This document shows, piece after piece, positions 1-11,484 of a stretch of 64,000 nt of DNA; position 1 is the stretch's first letter, and the number at the start of each line of letters is the position of its first letter. The notes beneath the pieces were generated by a model, which saw only the letters and a list, made by a program, of their open reading frames with translations, ran no database searches and had not been told where the DNA came from. Origin of the DNA: Cycas panzhihuaensis (lineage: Eukaryota; Cycadophyta). The position numbers and the translations under genes are program-made. The stretch is taken from NCBI GenBank assembly GCA_023213395.1, contig CM041465.1, positions 100,323,741 to 100,387,740 of the forward strand, in the 5' to 3' direction.

Positions 1-2404
1 AGAGGGGGAAAGAGAGAGAGGAAGGGAGACAACTAAGCTAAATTTTCCCTTAATATTTCAAGAAGCAAATGGGAAAGGAAAAGGGGGTAGGTGTCACACA
101 TGTAAGTAAGCAATATCAAACAAAATGGACCAAAAGGGTAAGTTAGGTTTTGTGGGAAAAGGAAAGAGGAAGAGGAAGTTTCCTATAACATCCTTTTCCT
201 ATAGGGGTTGACTATATGACATGCAATCATACAAGTACAAACAAATGAGACCATTTACCTTTTTACTTTTATATGACCTACTTAGCTAAAACATAGATTC
301 CAAATAAAAGTAAAGAAGGAAATAGGGGGGGTTAAAGGGAAGGTGTGCATACCCGGAAGATGTAGCGGCTGACGGGAGGCCTCACCCACGTGCAACGCAC
401 GTCCTTGCATCAATCTGTGGGTGTGTAACCGAGTTTTGATGTGAACGATGGGGGCTTCTTTACCTTCCCCTTTGTGAAAAGAAAGCGGAATGGAAGAAAG
501 CAAAAGCAAAGGAAAAACACGGTAGATCTTACCCAGATCCAGATGTTTTATACCTTTGTGAGAGCACCACACCAACCTACACATGCACCGGCTTATCTCT
601 TCCAAGAAGGAGCTGCAAAAGACAAGTTATATATATGCAAGTATATGTGTAATGTTTGTGTTAAAATGTTAAGAAAAACAACCGCTGCAAAAAGCTCAAA
701 AATCCTCTCTCAAGCAAGCATGTACATCAAGCAAAATAAAGTGAAGGGAAGCCTCAGGATGCCTAACCCTCTACTGGGTTCTTCACACAACTCTCTAGCA
801 CAATAAGATGAGGGTAAAAGACAACTAATGACAACCAAGAAATGCAAGGACAAAAGTGACAAAGCATTGGGGAAATATCCAAGATGCAGAGTTTCTATGG
901 GCAGCAATCTGGTGCACAAAGCCTTGCCAATGTTATCAAGGGATGCCCAACAATACAAGGGACACTACGGGGGTCTAAACAAGAGGTGTGTAGGCCTAGA
1001 ATTAGCGCAGTAAGGGGCTGTATACACTGATAATCCAGTGCAAGCTTAAGGCTCACCAACTCCTAATTAACCTAAGATGAGCATGGAGCAAGAGAAGAAA
1101 AGGCCAGAAGGGGATTGCCCTTGGAGAGTAGGACTAAGTGGGAGGCTGCCCCACCTTACTCTCTTCACCCAACCTTGTGGTTCTTCTCCTGATGCTCCCT
1201 TAAGGAAAACTAGCAGAGGGGAGGTGAAAACCTGGAAGCAACAAGCCAAACTTAATGGAAACAAGCTTTGCTATAGTCAAACTTGAAGGAAACAAGCAAA
1301 CAAATCAAGAAATGGGTTTAATATGAAGATATCATACCACAAATCTGGAGGAAAGGGGTTTGGAAGACCTACTAGGCTGATGTAGGGTAGGTTTAGCCCT
1401 GCAACTAGCAGAGAAGAAGATCCCTACAAGGTTTTGCAGCAGAAATCTTAGGAGACAGTTGAAAGAGACACTTGTTGGGCGAGTTAGAGAAGAACAATAC
1501 CAAAATTTACTTGATAACACCTGGAGAGGGGCTTCCCACCATGGAGGAAGGTAATTGCAAGCAGATCTTGGCCTAGAGTTATAGGAAACGTATGCCTGCA
1601 AGTGCACCTGTAGCAAGAAGAGAAGAGGACAGAAATTACAGCAAGAAACGATTATGTTGAAGAGCAAGAAAATGATCTAAGAGTGGTAAAATGGTGAGGG
1701 TTTGGAGATTTATACCCATCCCAGCCCTAAATGAGCAAATAAGGTGCGAATACTGCTGAGGTGGATGTGAGGCCATATGGCGATTCTGCGTGAAATGTGA
1801 GAATTGCCACGGCAGTTTTAAAAAACAACTGACAACAGTCGCATCGCAGTAAACTTCATGGTACTGCGGTAAACTTTGTGGTACTACTAAGTTTACAGTG
1901 GTGCGGAACCAAAAACCCAGAATAGAAAACATCTGGGTTCCAGGAGCCTTAGGAGGTAATGTGGCAGGCCTAGGAGGGGCTGGCCCTCCTGTCTAGGTGG
2001 CTGAGACAGTCTAGAATGCATGTGGACAAAGGCAAGCAGAGAATCGATGGCCAAAGCTCCCAGAAACAAGGTGTTAGGAGCTCAAAGTTGAGGCATGAAT
2101 GGGTCATACAAACCAGAAGAAGCTCAAGGCAGTGTGGAGACAGCGCGAAGGGTCGTAAAGTGCTATGGGGATGCATACCTTGTGAAAAGGTAGGTCCCAC
2201 TGGGTCATCATAGACTCACAATATAACAAGCAGCATGACTAGGCAACAAATGTAAAGTGATCATACAAATGAAACAAGCAGTCATGCACTGAGGCAACAC
2301 TTCTGTCAACCTTTCCAACGAAATAGTACAAGTGAAAAGGTAGAAGCATACATGAGCCTACCTGAGTCGACCTATCTGTATCCATTCCTGGTAGCCGGGA
2401 AACA
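1..2404 (-). mobile_element. Tat-3: long LTR of the Tat-1/Tat-2 family, cut by the window edge
   Basis: Read on the minus strand, the segment starts TGTTTCCCGGCTACCAGG at 2404 and matches the start of the Tat-1 LTR (19167, 40397), including the GGTCGACTCAGG motif. Homology continues through the TATA-like region (about 1707-1713) and the block near 1955-1990. A full LTR of this family is about 2.77 kb, so roughly 0.37 kb is missing at the left edge. No polypurine tract precedes the LTR at 2405, so it is a 5' LTR or a solo LTR, not a 3' LTR. It is inserted in the protease of Copia-2. The open frames inside it are not coding. Confidence 0.8.
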
Positions 2405-3560
2405 ATATCTCATGTGGGTGGAACATCTAAAATCTATGTGCCAATAATCTTCTTCTTTATTAGTAATAAGTCTTGATAAAAATAGTCAATAATTTTCTCT
2501 ATCTTCAATGACTATATTAGTACTTTCTCTTATTGGATGGTTATTTTTACTAAAACATCTATCTTCTATGTGGCCAACCTTATGATAATATGTTCATTAG
2601 ATAGGATTTCTTCCTATTTAACTTAAGCTCCTACTCCTAGAGTTTCCTCTATCCATAAAGGATGTCCTTCCCTTTTCTAAATACGAGCCTTGATTACTGC
2701 CTTGTCTATTACTTGGATAATGTAGATTGGGCCTTTGGAAATTATTTTGGCCTTGGTAATTATAATAACATTGGCTAACTTCTTGATATCTTTCTTGGCC
2801 TTGGTATCTATTTTGACTTGGGTATCTTTGATTGGATCCTTGATGCCTTTGACAAGGAGCTTAGTATCTAAGATGTTGATCTTGGTGTGTATCTCATCTT
2901 GAATTCCTATCTCTTCCTCTTGGGGATTAATCCCTTTGTTGTAAAGGCATATTCTAAGGGTTCATTAGTGTCTCTCTTTGCTTCAATAGCCATCAACATA
3001 ACACTTAATTGTTCTAGCTTCAAGGTGCTTTGGTCCTTAGATACCTCTATACTTGTGGATACTATTTTAAATCTTTTAATTTCTCCAACACATCTAAGTA
3101 TTCTTTCCAAAACCCTTTGTTTAATAAGTGCTTCTCTAAAAGATTTGAATTGGTTCACTAGATCTTGAACCTTTGTTATAAACTCATTGATGGTCTCCTT
3201 AGGTGACATCCTTAAGTTCTCAAATTTACTCCTTAGAGTTTAGAGTTTTAATGAGGTTACTCCTTCATAAATTAGTTATAATGCATACCATACTTCTTTG
3301 GATTTTGTTACTTCACTAACTCTTGGGAAAATATAATCTTCTAAGACATAAAAGATTAATGCTAGTGCTTCATTATCCTTTTCTACACATTCTTTATAGG
3401 CTTACTTTTCTATTGGAGTGGAATTCTCACCAACTTCTGTATGTCATATTTTCACAATATCCCATATGTTTTTAACTATAAGAATGGGTCTCATCCTCCT
3501 ACTCTAATTTAAGAAATTTAATCCATAAAACTTAGGGATAATTATATTGCCAAAGTTCAT
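2405..3560 (-). pseudogene. Copia-2 gag and start of protease, decayed
   Basis: Read from the ATG at 3560-3558, one frame (with stops) gives a copia Gag: the start MNFGNIIIPKF, then a UBN2-type capsid region whose longest open part is 3209-2907 (FENLRMSPKETINEF, then VQDLVNQ). A degenerate zinc knuckle with HKVGHIEDRC follows near 2600-2555. The protease start WHIDFRCSTHM near 2440-2405 corresponds to the usual W-IDSGCSTHM, so the catalytic Asp is present but the Ser-Gly is lost. In-frame stops include ones at codons that would be Gln in the family (WYAL-Q-LIYEG, KL-Q-TLRSK). The Tat-3 LTR cuts the frame at 2405. The rest of pol is outside the window. Confidence 0.75.
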
Positions 3561-3697
3561 TGTTATTATGTTTCAAAAAGTAAGTTTATTTAAATATCCC
3601 CCTAAGGATTAACCCATCAAACTTAGGGATAATTATATTGCCAAAGTTCATTGTTATTATGTTTCAAAAAGTAAGTTTATTTAAATATCCCCCTAAG
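3516..3697. repeat. 91-bp tandem duplication over the Copia-2 gag start
   Basis: A near-perfect unit occurs twice, with cores at 3528-3606 and 3619-3697, offset by 91 bp. Each copy contains the same potential gag start codon (3560-3558 and 3651-3649, minus strand), so the leader carries a duplicated start region. Such a duplication is typical of replication slippage or template switching. Confidence 0.85.
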
Positions 3698-4044
3698 AAT
3701 AGTTTAAAATATATCCTATCTACCTAAAAGGTTTCTAATTTAGGCTCTAAGTCTTTAGGTCTCTAAGGAAAGCTTTCAGTTACTATCATATCTAATGATG
3801 CTTGCCCACTAGTGGCAAACTAGGGATCCAATATATCAGTACGTGAGTGCTACGCTCTATATACCTTAGTATGTGGGCTGCTAAGAATGTATAAGACCCT
3901 CATGATCTATTGATCCACCCATATTAGACTTATGCCTAGCAATAGATCTAGTAGTGAAAGTTTTAACAACTAAAGCACTCACCCCCTAGGTCTAGCCTAG
4001 TCTCTGAACTCCAAAAGGATAGGGTTCTCCACCTTAGCCTTCCA
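3698..4044 (-). other. Copia-2 untranslated leader fragment
   Basis: This is non-coding sequence between the Copia-2 gag start and the Copia-1 insertion. Its end TTCCA (4040-4044) is one copy of the Copia-1 target-site duplication, so it was originally continuous with 9317 onward. No motif was recognised in it. Confidence 0.5.
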
Positions 4045-4689
4045 TGTTAAGAATACAAGGTCCCAAACCTCAAACTGCCACAAGATCTAAACTATTTCAT
4101 AACTAGTCACAGGAATCGAAACTAAGATTTAACATGCAAGTTCTAAAAATAGAGATAATACAACAACATTAATATACAAGCTAAACATCACATATACACC
4201 TGATATAACATGGTAAAATGCTAGTAGTGTGCTAGGGAAACATCCACACAGGAAAGGTATCGATCTTTATTGGTGTAGAATAGAGAAATAATACATCTCA
4301 GTAGTAGAGTGCTCTCAAGAACAACAACCAGTCACCGCCTTCATCATAGTACATTGCATTACATTACAACATAATAAGAAAAGCCCTAAAATAGGCTACA
4401 TGAGAGGTACATGTAAGACCTAAATCTCAACTGTAGAATCTAGGGTATTTGTGTCGAACGACCATGACTCTCTTTACAGTTTAATAAGGTTTACAGGGCT
4501 AATTTTTTGGGTCGAGGGCTATCGCCCCCAAACCCCCTCTTAGTGGGGGGCGTTCCACTCCCCTCGCACCCCCCAGCTAAGGGGGCTTCCACCCCCCTTG
4601 GAACCCCTCGAGAAAGATTAGGGGGGGAAACCGCACCGAAAACACACCAAAATTTTAATCCCAAAATATTGTTGTCATAATATCCAACA
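4045..4689 (-). repeat. Copia-1 3' LTR
   Basis: Read on the minus strand it begins TGTTGGATATTATGACAAC directly after the polypurine tract and ends TTCTTAACA. It is closely similar to 8673-9316. It holds a block of G-runs at 4500-4630. Confidence 0.93.
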
Positions 4690-4700
4690 ATCTCCACCTT
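4690..4700 (-). promoter_or_regulatory. Copia-1 polypurine tract
   Basis: AAGGTGGAGAT on the minus strand abuts the TGTTGG start of the 3' LTR. This is the usual plus-strand priming site of plant copia elements. Confidence 0.9.
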
Positions 4701-5586
4701 GATAACAATTTACCTGGTACCTTTCCTGGACCCTTCATCATCTTTTCTGCAAGCCAAGAGAAGTCAAATACCATTTGAACTTCTCTAATGGTACTAGTTT
4801 TGTGAACATATTAGCATAATTCTAATTGGTGTGAATCTTCTCAAGTGTCACTCCACTTGCTTCCACAACCTGTCTAACAAAATGATACTTCAAAGCAATA
4901 TGCTTTATTCTACTTTGATAAGATGGATTCTTGGCTAAGTAAATGGCACTTTGACTATCACAAAATACCTTTACATTTTCCTATCTCCTTCCAAGCTCAA
5001 CCAATAGACCCTATAACTAGATTGCTTCTTTACAAGCATATGTTGCTACAACATATTCAGCTTCCATGGTTGACAGTGCAATTATGCTCTGCAATTTGGA
5101 CATCCAACTAATTAGACCATTTGCAAGAGTAAAAACATAACCTGAAGTAGAGATTCTTTTATCTAAATCTCCTGCAAAGTCTGAATTGATATATCTACAA
5201 ACTTGATTACCTGTACCTCCAAAGGTGATGCAGTAGTCGCTCATGCCTCTTAAATACCCAAGCACCCGTTTCACTGTAGCCCAATGTTCATTTCTTAGAT
5301 TTGCCATAAACCTGCTCACTACACCGATTGCATGTGAAATATCAGGTCTTGTACATACCATGGCATACATCAAACTTCCTACTACACTGGCATAAGGCAC
5401 ACAAGACATATAAGCGTTTTCTTCTTCATTATTAGGACTCATATTCGAAGAAAGCTTGAAGTGGGAAGCCAATGGGATACTGACTGGTTTCACATTTACC
5501 ATACCAAACCTGGTTAGCACCTTCTCCACATATTTCTGTTGTGATAACCATAGCTTACCATTTTTCCTATCTCTATGTATATCCAT
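4701..5586 (-). pseudogene. Copia-1 RNase H region
   Basis: The open part at 5586-5017 carries the end of the RT and the start of RNase H: YASVVGSLMYAMVCTRPDI, LGYLRGMSDYCI, then STSGYVFTLANGLISWMSK and ALSTMEAEYV. Past a TAG where Trp is expected (KEAI-W-LQGLL) the frame continues with CDSQSAIYLAKNP and KHIALKYHFVR, the usual C-terminal copia RNase H motifs. A further TAG replaces Gln in TN-Q-NYANMFTK. The conserved Asp of CDSQ is kept. The product would degrade RNA in RNA-DNA hybrids during reverse transcription. Confidence 0.9.
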
Positions 5587-6260
5587 GCCTAATATTTATT
5601 TTTCAACTCCTAGATCCTTCATATCAAAAGTCCTAGCTAATTGAGCCTTTAGCTTATTGATTTCTTCCATGCTCTTGCTTGCAACTAGCATGTCATCAAC
5701 ATATAATGCCAAGATAATGAATAAGCCATTGTCCATAAATTTAAAGTAAACACAATGATCATACTTACTTCTTTTGAAATTTTGGCTCTCCATGAAGGCA
5801 TCAAACTTCTTGTACCCTTTGCACAGGTGATTACTTCAGGCCATACAATGATTTCTTGAGCCTGCAAATAAGTCTTTTCCTACTGTACAAACCCTTCAGG
5901 TTGATCCATATAAATCTCCTCATTTAAATCTCCATGTAGAAAAGTTATTTTTACATCTAACTACTCCAACTCTAAATTGAGAGAAGCTACCAATACTAAC
6001 AGCACTCAAATTAAAACAAGTTTGACAACTGGTGAAAAGATCTCATGAAAGTCAATACACGCTACTGCAAAACCTTTAGCCACCAGTCTTGCCCTATATT
6101 TATCAACCTTTCCATCAACATCTATTTTCTTTTAGAAAACCCACATGTAACCAACAGTCTTTCTGCCATGTGAAAGTTCTACCAAGTCCCATGAGTTACT
6201 TTTCTTTAAAGCATCTATCTCTTCCTGCATAGCCCTTATCCACTTCTCTCCATGGATATC
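5587..6260 (-). pseudogene. Copia-1 reverse transcriptase
   Basis: Motifs in order on the minus strand are WDLVELSHGRKTVGYMWVF, then KYRARLVAKGF, LDVKITFLHGDL and EEIYMDQPEGFV. The catalytic YVDD is at 5703-5692, within LYVDDMLVASKSMEE. Stops fall at family Gln positions (ELE-Q-LDVK, PEGFVQ-Q-EK), and the region around 5685-5867 has shifted frame. The catalytic aspartates are intact, but no continuous protein is possible. Confidence 0.9.
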
Positions 6261-7379
6261 ATCTACTGCTTCCTAATAACATGTTGGCTCACCATTATTA
6301 GAAACCAAAGCAATAGAAATAGAAGGGTTGTACCTATCAGGTGGATGACTAACTCATATAGATCTTCTAACTATTGGCAGAGGAGTGTCCACATACTCCT
6401 GTGAATCTGCTACTGATTCATCTTCAGAAAGATCTTCATGCTCTTATGATTCCACAGATGGCTGTATTTCAAACTTGACTTATTGATGTTCAACTTGTTG
6501 CTCCTATTTCATTTCAGCTTCTACACTCTCTGATTTTACAAGATGAGATTCATCAAATATGATATCTCTGTTAATGGTGATTTTATGGGTAGTAGGATCC
6601 CACAACCTGGATCCCTTCACACCATCCTTATCACCATAACCAACAAAGATATATCTCTTGGATTTTGGGTCTAACTTTAAACATTTACTTTTGTCAGTCT
6701 AAGCATAAGCATCATAACCAAAAACTTTTAAATTTGAATAATCACATGGATGTCCAGTCCATACCTCTTCAGTAATCTTATAATCTATTACAAGTGATGG
6801 TGACCTGTTTACCAGATAGCAAGCTATTTAAACAGCTTCTACCCACAGGCCCTGCTCTACTCCTACATTACTTAGCATGTTTCTTGCACTTTCCAAGAGT
6901 GTCCTATTCATGCACTCAGCAATTTCATTTTGCTACAGAGTATAGCTAGTGGCCTTATGTCTTTTGATCCCAGCTTCTCTGTAATAGTTCTCAAACTCCA
7001 AGGAGTTGAACTCACCTCCATTGTTAGTTCTTAAACATTTGATTGTCTTACCAGTATTGTTCTCAACTAAAGCCTTGAACTACTTAAACACACTAAAAAC
7101 TTCAGATTTCCTTTTCAAAAAATAGACCCATACCTTCTGGGAGTAATCATCTATAAATGTGACATAATACAATGATCCTCCACAAGATATTTTAGGGGTT
7201 GGTCCCCATACATATGAATGTATGTAATCCAAAATGCCTTTACTAGTGTGACTCCCAACTTTAAACCTGAGTCTACACTGCTTTCCAAAAATATAATGTT
7301 TATAGAAAGCCAAATCTGAAAGTTGCAAGTTAGGAAGTAACTTACAGTTTATCAGCACCTTAAGTCCTTTCTCACTCAT
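6261..7379 (-). pseudogene. Copia-1 integrase
   Basis: The open part at 7379-7080 has the GAG-pre-integrase end (MSEKGLKVLINCKLLPNLQL) and the core start DYIHSYVWGPTP, then YYVTFIDDYSQKVWVYFLK. The frame continues through LRTNNGGEFNSLEFENYYRE, QNEIAECMNRTLLESARNM and LVNRSP to VFGYDAYA. The D-D-E catalytic pattern is recognisable. Stops again lie at Gln codons (near 6937 before QNEIAE, and near 6702 in AYA-Q-TDKSK). The segment 6261-6560 is the variable linker to RT. Confidence 0.88.
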
Positions 7380-7901
7380 GTGCCCAAGTCTCTAATGCCA
7401 TAACTGAGTTGGATCTTCTGTAGTATTTGATGTTGTAGCTGCTTGGTTAACATCTGTACTTCCCATTAAAATGTAAAAATTCCCTTTCTTTAAGGCTTTC
7501 ATAACAACTAAGGCACCCTTTGACACCTTTAGGACTCCTTCATGACCTATATGCTTAAAACCATCCAAATCTAATTCACCCAAGGAAATCAGATTCCTTT
7601 TCAAATCAAGTACATATCTAACCTCAGTTAATGTTCTAACTATCCCATCAAACATCTTGATTCTAATGCTACCAATACCCACTATCTTATAAGAAACTTC
7701 ATTTCCCACAAGCACATCACCACCATCAAAAGGTTGGTATGATGAGAACCAACTCTTATGTGGACACATGTGGTTTGAAGCACCTGAATCTAATAACTAG
7801 TCATGGTGATAATAAGAAACATTACAAGCGACCAAGACATCATCATCCATACCTTGATTTAACTCCACCTGATTCATCTCCTTGGCAGGATCTTCCTTTT
7901 T
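7380..7901 (-). pseudogene. Copia-1 protease and GAG-pre-integrase domain
   Basis: The frame reads LLDSGASNHMCPHKSWF near 7795-7740, the copia aspartic protease active site D-S-G. The open part 7769-7392 continues FDGGDVLVGN, then VLDLKRNLISLGELD and LKKGNFYILMGST, ending at TQLWH, the start of the GAG-pre-integrase motif LWH-RLGHMSEKGL. A TAG stands where Trp is expected just before LLDSGAS, and another between LWH and RLGH. The protease would cleave the Gag-Pol polyprotein. Confidence 0.88.
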
Positions 7902-8602
7902 CTAGAACTCCTTCCTTTTATAACAATCCTTCTTAAGGTGATTGGTCTTATTACAATGCCAACACCTGAGCTTACACTTTTTGCTCTTTGACTTGGACCT
8001 CAATGTATCCCTAGAGTTTTGTCCTCTCTCAAAAGTTCTACCCCTTACTATCATGGCTTCTGGTGTGGAGGTTTCAAAACTAGATTTCCTTCGTACTTCT
8101 TCTATTATCAAAGCACTTACAACAGAATCATAATCCAATACATCTACAGTGATAAAACTAATTGAGGTGACAATATTATCCTAGAATTCGGGCAATGAGC
8201 ATAACAAGGTAACAGCCTTGTCCTCATCCTTAATTTTAACATTGATACTAGTCAACTGACAAATAATGAGTACAGCTGTCTCTTCAGGTAGATTCGATTT
8301 GTTACTAATTTGGTCATATACAGGCCTTCCAACTGAGTCCATAATCCTGCTGATGTCTCTTCTCCTGTGATGTTAAACAATACTTCATCTGCCAAGCACA
8401 ATCGTATTGTGCTAAGTGCCTTTTTGTCAAAGTCATCCCAATCATCATCGTCCATCCCTATGAGTTTCTTCAATTTTCTTGTAAGGGCTTTGTACAAACC
8501 CTGCTGTACAAGAATATCATATGCTTTTAGCTTCCACAACTTGAAGTTGTTCTTGCCATTGAATTTCTCCACCTTGAACTTTGCACCTACTAGGTTTGCC
8601 AT
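7902..8602 (-). pseudogene. Copia-1 gag
   Basis: The likely start is the Met at 8602 (MANLVGAKFKVEKFNGKNNF), about 60 nt after the primer site. The track then gives NFKLWKLKAYDILVQQGLYK and a UBN2-type capsid domain. A frameshift near 8252 separates it from 8138-7902, which has basic residues and a zinc knuckle CWHCNKTNHLKKDC (CX2CX4HX4C, all four ligands present). Gag would form the nucleocapsid that packages the element's RNA. Confidence 0.9.
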
Positions 8603-8657
8603 TTGGTGTAGGAAAGCCGACACCAAAACCTTCACAAACTCACTGCAAAACAAAAGT

Positions 8658-8670
8658 GGCTCTGATACCA
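8658..8670 (-). promoter_or_regulatory. Copia-1 primer-binding site
   Basis: TGGTATCAGAGCC on the minus strand follows the end of the 5' LTR and is complementary to the 3' end of plant initiator tRNA-Met. Confidence 0.92.
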
Positions 8671-8672
8671 CT

Positions 8673-9316
8673 TTTTGAGAATACAAGGTCCCAAACCTCA
8701 AATTGCCACAAGATCTAAACTATTTTACCACTAGTCACAGGAATCGAAACTAAGATTTAACATGCAAGTTCTAAAAATAGAGATAATACAACAACTCAAT
8801 ATACAAGCTAAACATCACATATGCACCCGATATAACATGGTAAAACCCTAGTAGTGTGCTAGGGAAACATCTACATAGGAAAGGTATCGATCTTTATTGT
8901 TATAGAATGGAGAAACAATACATCTCAGTAGCAGAGTACTCTCAGAAACAACAACCAGCCACTGCCCTTATCATAGTACATTGCATTACATTACAACATA
9001 ATAATAAAAGCCCTAAAATGTTCTACATGAGAGGAACATCCAAGACCTAAATCTCAACCATAGAATCTAGGGTATTTGTATCAAACAACCTTGATTCTCT
9101 TTACAGTTTAATAAGGTTTACAGGGATAATTTTTTGGGTTGGGGGCTATCACCCTCGAACCCCCTCTTAGCGGGGGGCGTTCCATGCCCCCACACCCCCC
9201 GACCAAGGAGGGCTCCAGCCCCCCTTAGAACCCCCCGAGAAAGATTAGAGGGGGAAACCTCTCTGAAAACGCACCAAAATTTTAACCCCAAAATATTGTT
9301 GTCACAATATCCAACA
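8673..9316 (-). repeat. Copia-1 5' LTR
   Basis: It starts TGTTGGATATTGTGACAAC at 9316 and reaches the primer site at its other end. The terminal bases are mutated relative to the 3' LTR (TCAAAA against TTAACA). It carries the same G-run block as the other LTR (about 9120-9255). Confidence 0.93.
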
Positions 9317-11177
9317 TTCCACTTAATACACTTGATGATTAATGGATTCTTCAATAATTTAGAGTCCACCAAAGATGTGTATAAGGTGGTAACTTCAGGG
9401 GTCCTAACAGTTCCCCTTGCAATGCTAGAAAAAGGGTTAGTTCTTTGGGATATTATCTTATTAATGTGAGAATTGATTTTAAATATGGTATTGTTTATAA
9501 ACAAATATTTCTTTTAGTAGTAATTAAAAATAACTTAAAAAAATATAACAAGAAATGAAATGAAATAAGATTTTAATGCAATGAGATTTTAATGAAATAA
9601 AATAAGCTTTAAATAAAGTAAAATGAATATAAAATAAAATGAGCTATAAATGAAATAAAATGAAATAGAAAGCTTAAAATAAAGTAAATTGAGGGTTAGA
9701 GAACTCTTTTGTTTACAAAACATTGTCCAAATATTTACTTCCTTCTCAAAGGGTGAGCCTATATATATTCAACTAAAAATCACATATAAGCTTTAAATTT
9801 TAAAGTGAAATCTATTAAAATGGGTTAGTATACCAATATAACATAAATATGCTTCAATAAATTTAATAAATTATTTAAAAATGATGTGAAAAGCTTAAAC
9901 TAGGATCAAATAGGAGGTTTAACTTTAGTAGCCTAAAAAACCTAGAAAGTAGCTTCAAATCAATATAAATATAAGTTCAGTATATAGATATCTGAGTTAA
10001 CTTTCCAATGGATCCAATTGTTTAGAAAATGGACTCCTAGTTAGGGAGATATTAAGAAAACAATGTAGCATGTTGCTTATGGCTAAAAAGTGGAAAAGGG
10101 GACTTAAGCCCTTTTGAAACTGGAGCCCCTAGTCATCTAATCACCTCATGTGACCTACCACTGGTCTACGAAGGAGGCTAGTAGACTTCAAATAATATGA
10201 AAATGGATTTAATCTCCTTAAATCTAAAATAATTAAAAAGAGCCTATAGTGATTTGAAATCCACCCTCAAAATACAAAAGATGAGGTCACATGAGGGCTT
10301 GATAAGATTGATGGCTGAGGTTAAATAGGGATTAACCCCAAATTTTATCAAATATGATTGAATTTTTATAAACTTTATAGAAAATAAATCAAAAAATTAA
10401 ATTTTTTCAAGGTAAATAAACTTTCAACATTTACGCGCCCATGTGGAGAGATAGGTGGTTTGATCTACTCATACAGACCATAATTTAAGACAAAAATTAA
10501 GATGTAACTTGAGATACCTATTGTAGAGACATGGTTTAAGTTTCACAAAATTTCACTAAGTAGAGAGTGAGAACAAAGTACTAGAAGAAATAGAGGTTAT
10601 ACAACTATACTGAGTTTGTGTGATTCAAAGAAGGACAAAAATTAGCCAAAGAAAGGTCTAGATAGTCAATAGAAGGTCTATGACCCTATTGTAGGAGGAT
10701 ATACTAAATAAACAAAAAGTTTTTTTTATTTTATACAAAATCCAGTGGGGTTTCAGTAGGGCAGATGAGCAAGCTAGGTTCCGAGAGCGATTTCTTAGCA
10801 TAGAGGTAATGGTTTTTAAAATTGTTTAGTCCAAAGTGAAATAAACTCAACAAGGATCAAAACTAATGGTCACTTACTAGGGTTTCATTCAATGATGGAG
10901 GTGCACCAACCTATCAAAGAATAATAACCTAAAAAAACTTCAAAATTAAACTAAGAACTGATTAAAATATGAAAAGATATTGAACAAAACTTATATAAAA
11001 TTGATCTAGATTGTTACTGGACTATTTCTACCTACAAATACTATAAAAAACTATAAATATATTGAGTGCATGATCTAATATCACAAGTATACAAATAATA
11101 TTTAATAAAAAACTATTAAAAACTATAGTAAATATAATCAAATATTTGAAATACAAGCTTGTCATAATATGTAACAT
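9317..11177 (-). other. AT-rich non-coding stretch, probably Copia-2 leader
   Basis: It begins with the second TTCCA of the Copia-1 duplication and ends at a minus-strand primer site. 9535-9700 is a low-complexity A-rich tract of repeated AAATGAAATAAAAT-like units. No open frame with family similarity was found. If it all belongs to the Copia-2 leader, that leader is over 2 kb long. Confidence 0.4.
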
Positions 11178-11190
11178 CACTCTAATACCA
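11178..11190 (-). promoter_or_regulatory. Primer-binding site next to the 292-bp LTR
   Basis: The minus strand reads TGGTATTAGAGTG, one mismatch from the standard initiator-Met primer site over TGGTATCAGAG, two bases after an LTR end CATCA. Confidence 0.8.
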
Positions 11191-11192
11191 AA

Positions 11193-11484
11193 TGATGGAG
11201 CGTGGGGTTAGAGCAAAGCAATTATAAGGTTGCCATATTGAAAAATATTAACAAAATCTCAGAGTAATAGTGGTGTTCAAAAATACTTTTGGGTCAGAGA
11301 CCTCTTATTTATAGTCAAGATGTTGGGAGGTAACTTGCCATCAAACTGATACTTTTAAAATTTTAAAAATAATAAAAAATACATTCTTATTGACTTGAAC
11401 GAATGGAGTTAGTTGCGGCGGTCCTGTAACATTATTAATCATTGTGCACTCTTGGTTAAGGAGAAATGAGCATTAAACCCAACA
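11193..11484 (-). repeat. 292-bp LTR, probably the 5' LTR of Copia-2
   Basis: On the minus strand it runs from TGTTGGGTTTAATGCTC to CGCTCCATCA, with a TATA-like box CTATAAATAAG in the middle and a primer site directly after it. The orientation fits Copia-2, whose gag lies downstream on the same strand once Copia-1 is removed. The matching 3' LTR would lie left of the window, so the assignment is inferred. Confidence 0.6.

Larger units (their letters stand above)
4045..9316 (-). mobile_element. Copia-1: complete Ty1/copia element, minus strand
   Basis: Two LTRs of about 645 bp (3' LTR 4045-4689, 5' LTR 8673-9316) flank an internal region of about 4 kb. The target-site duplication TTCCA is present at 4040-4044 and 9317-9321. 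The primer site TGGTATCAGAG, complementary to initiator tRNA-Met, lies at 8660-8670, and the polypurine tract AAGGTGGAGAT at 4690-4700. The domain order gag, protease, integrase, RT, RNase H is that of Ty1/copia (Pseudoviridae). It is inserted in the Copia-2 leader. The frame is broken by many stops and a few shifts, so the element is not autonomous now. Confidence 0.95.

Noticed and set aside
1-1700. Several frames of 60-120 codons on both strands
   Set aside because: They lie inside the long LTR U5/R region, have no homologous frames in the Tat-1 or Tat-2 LTRs, and show no coding pattern.
9118-9504. 128-codon minus-strand frame with KINSHINKIISQRTNP
   Set aside because: It runs from the Copia-2 leader across the LTR boundary into Copia-1 LTR sequence, so it is a chance join made by the insertion.
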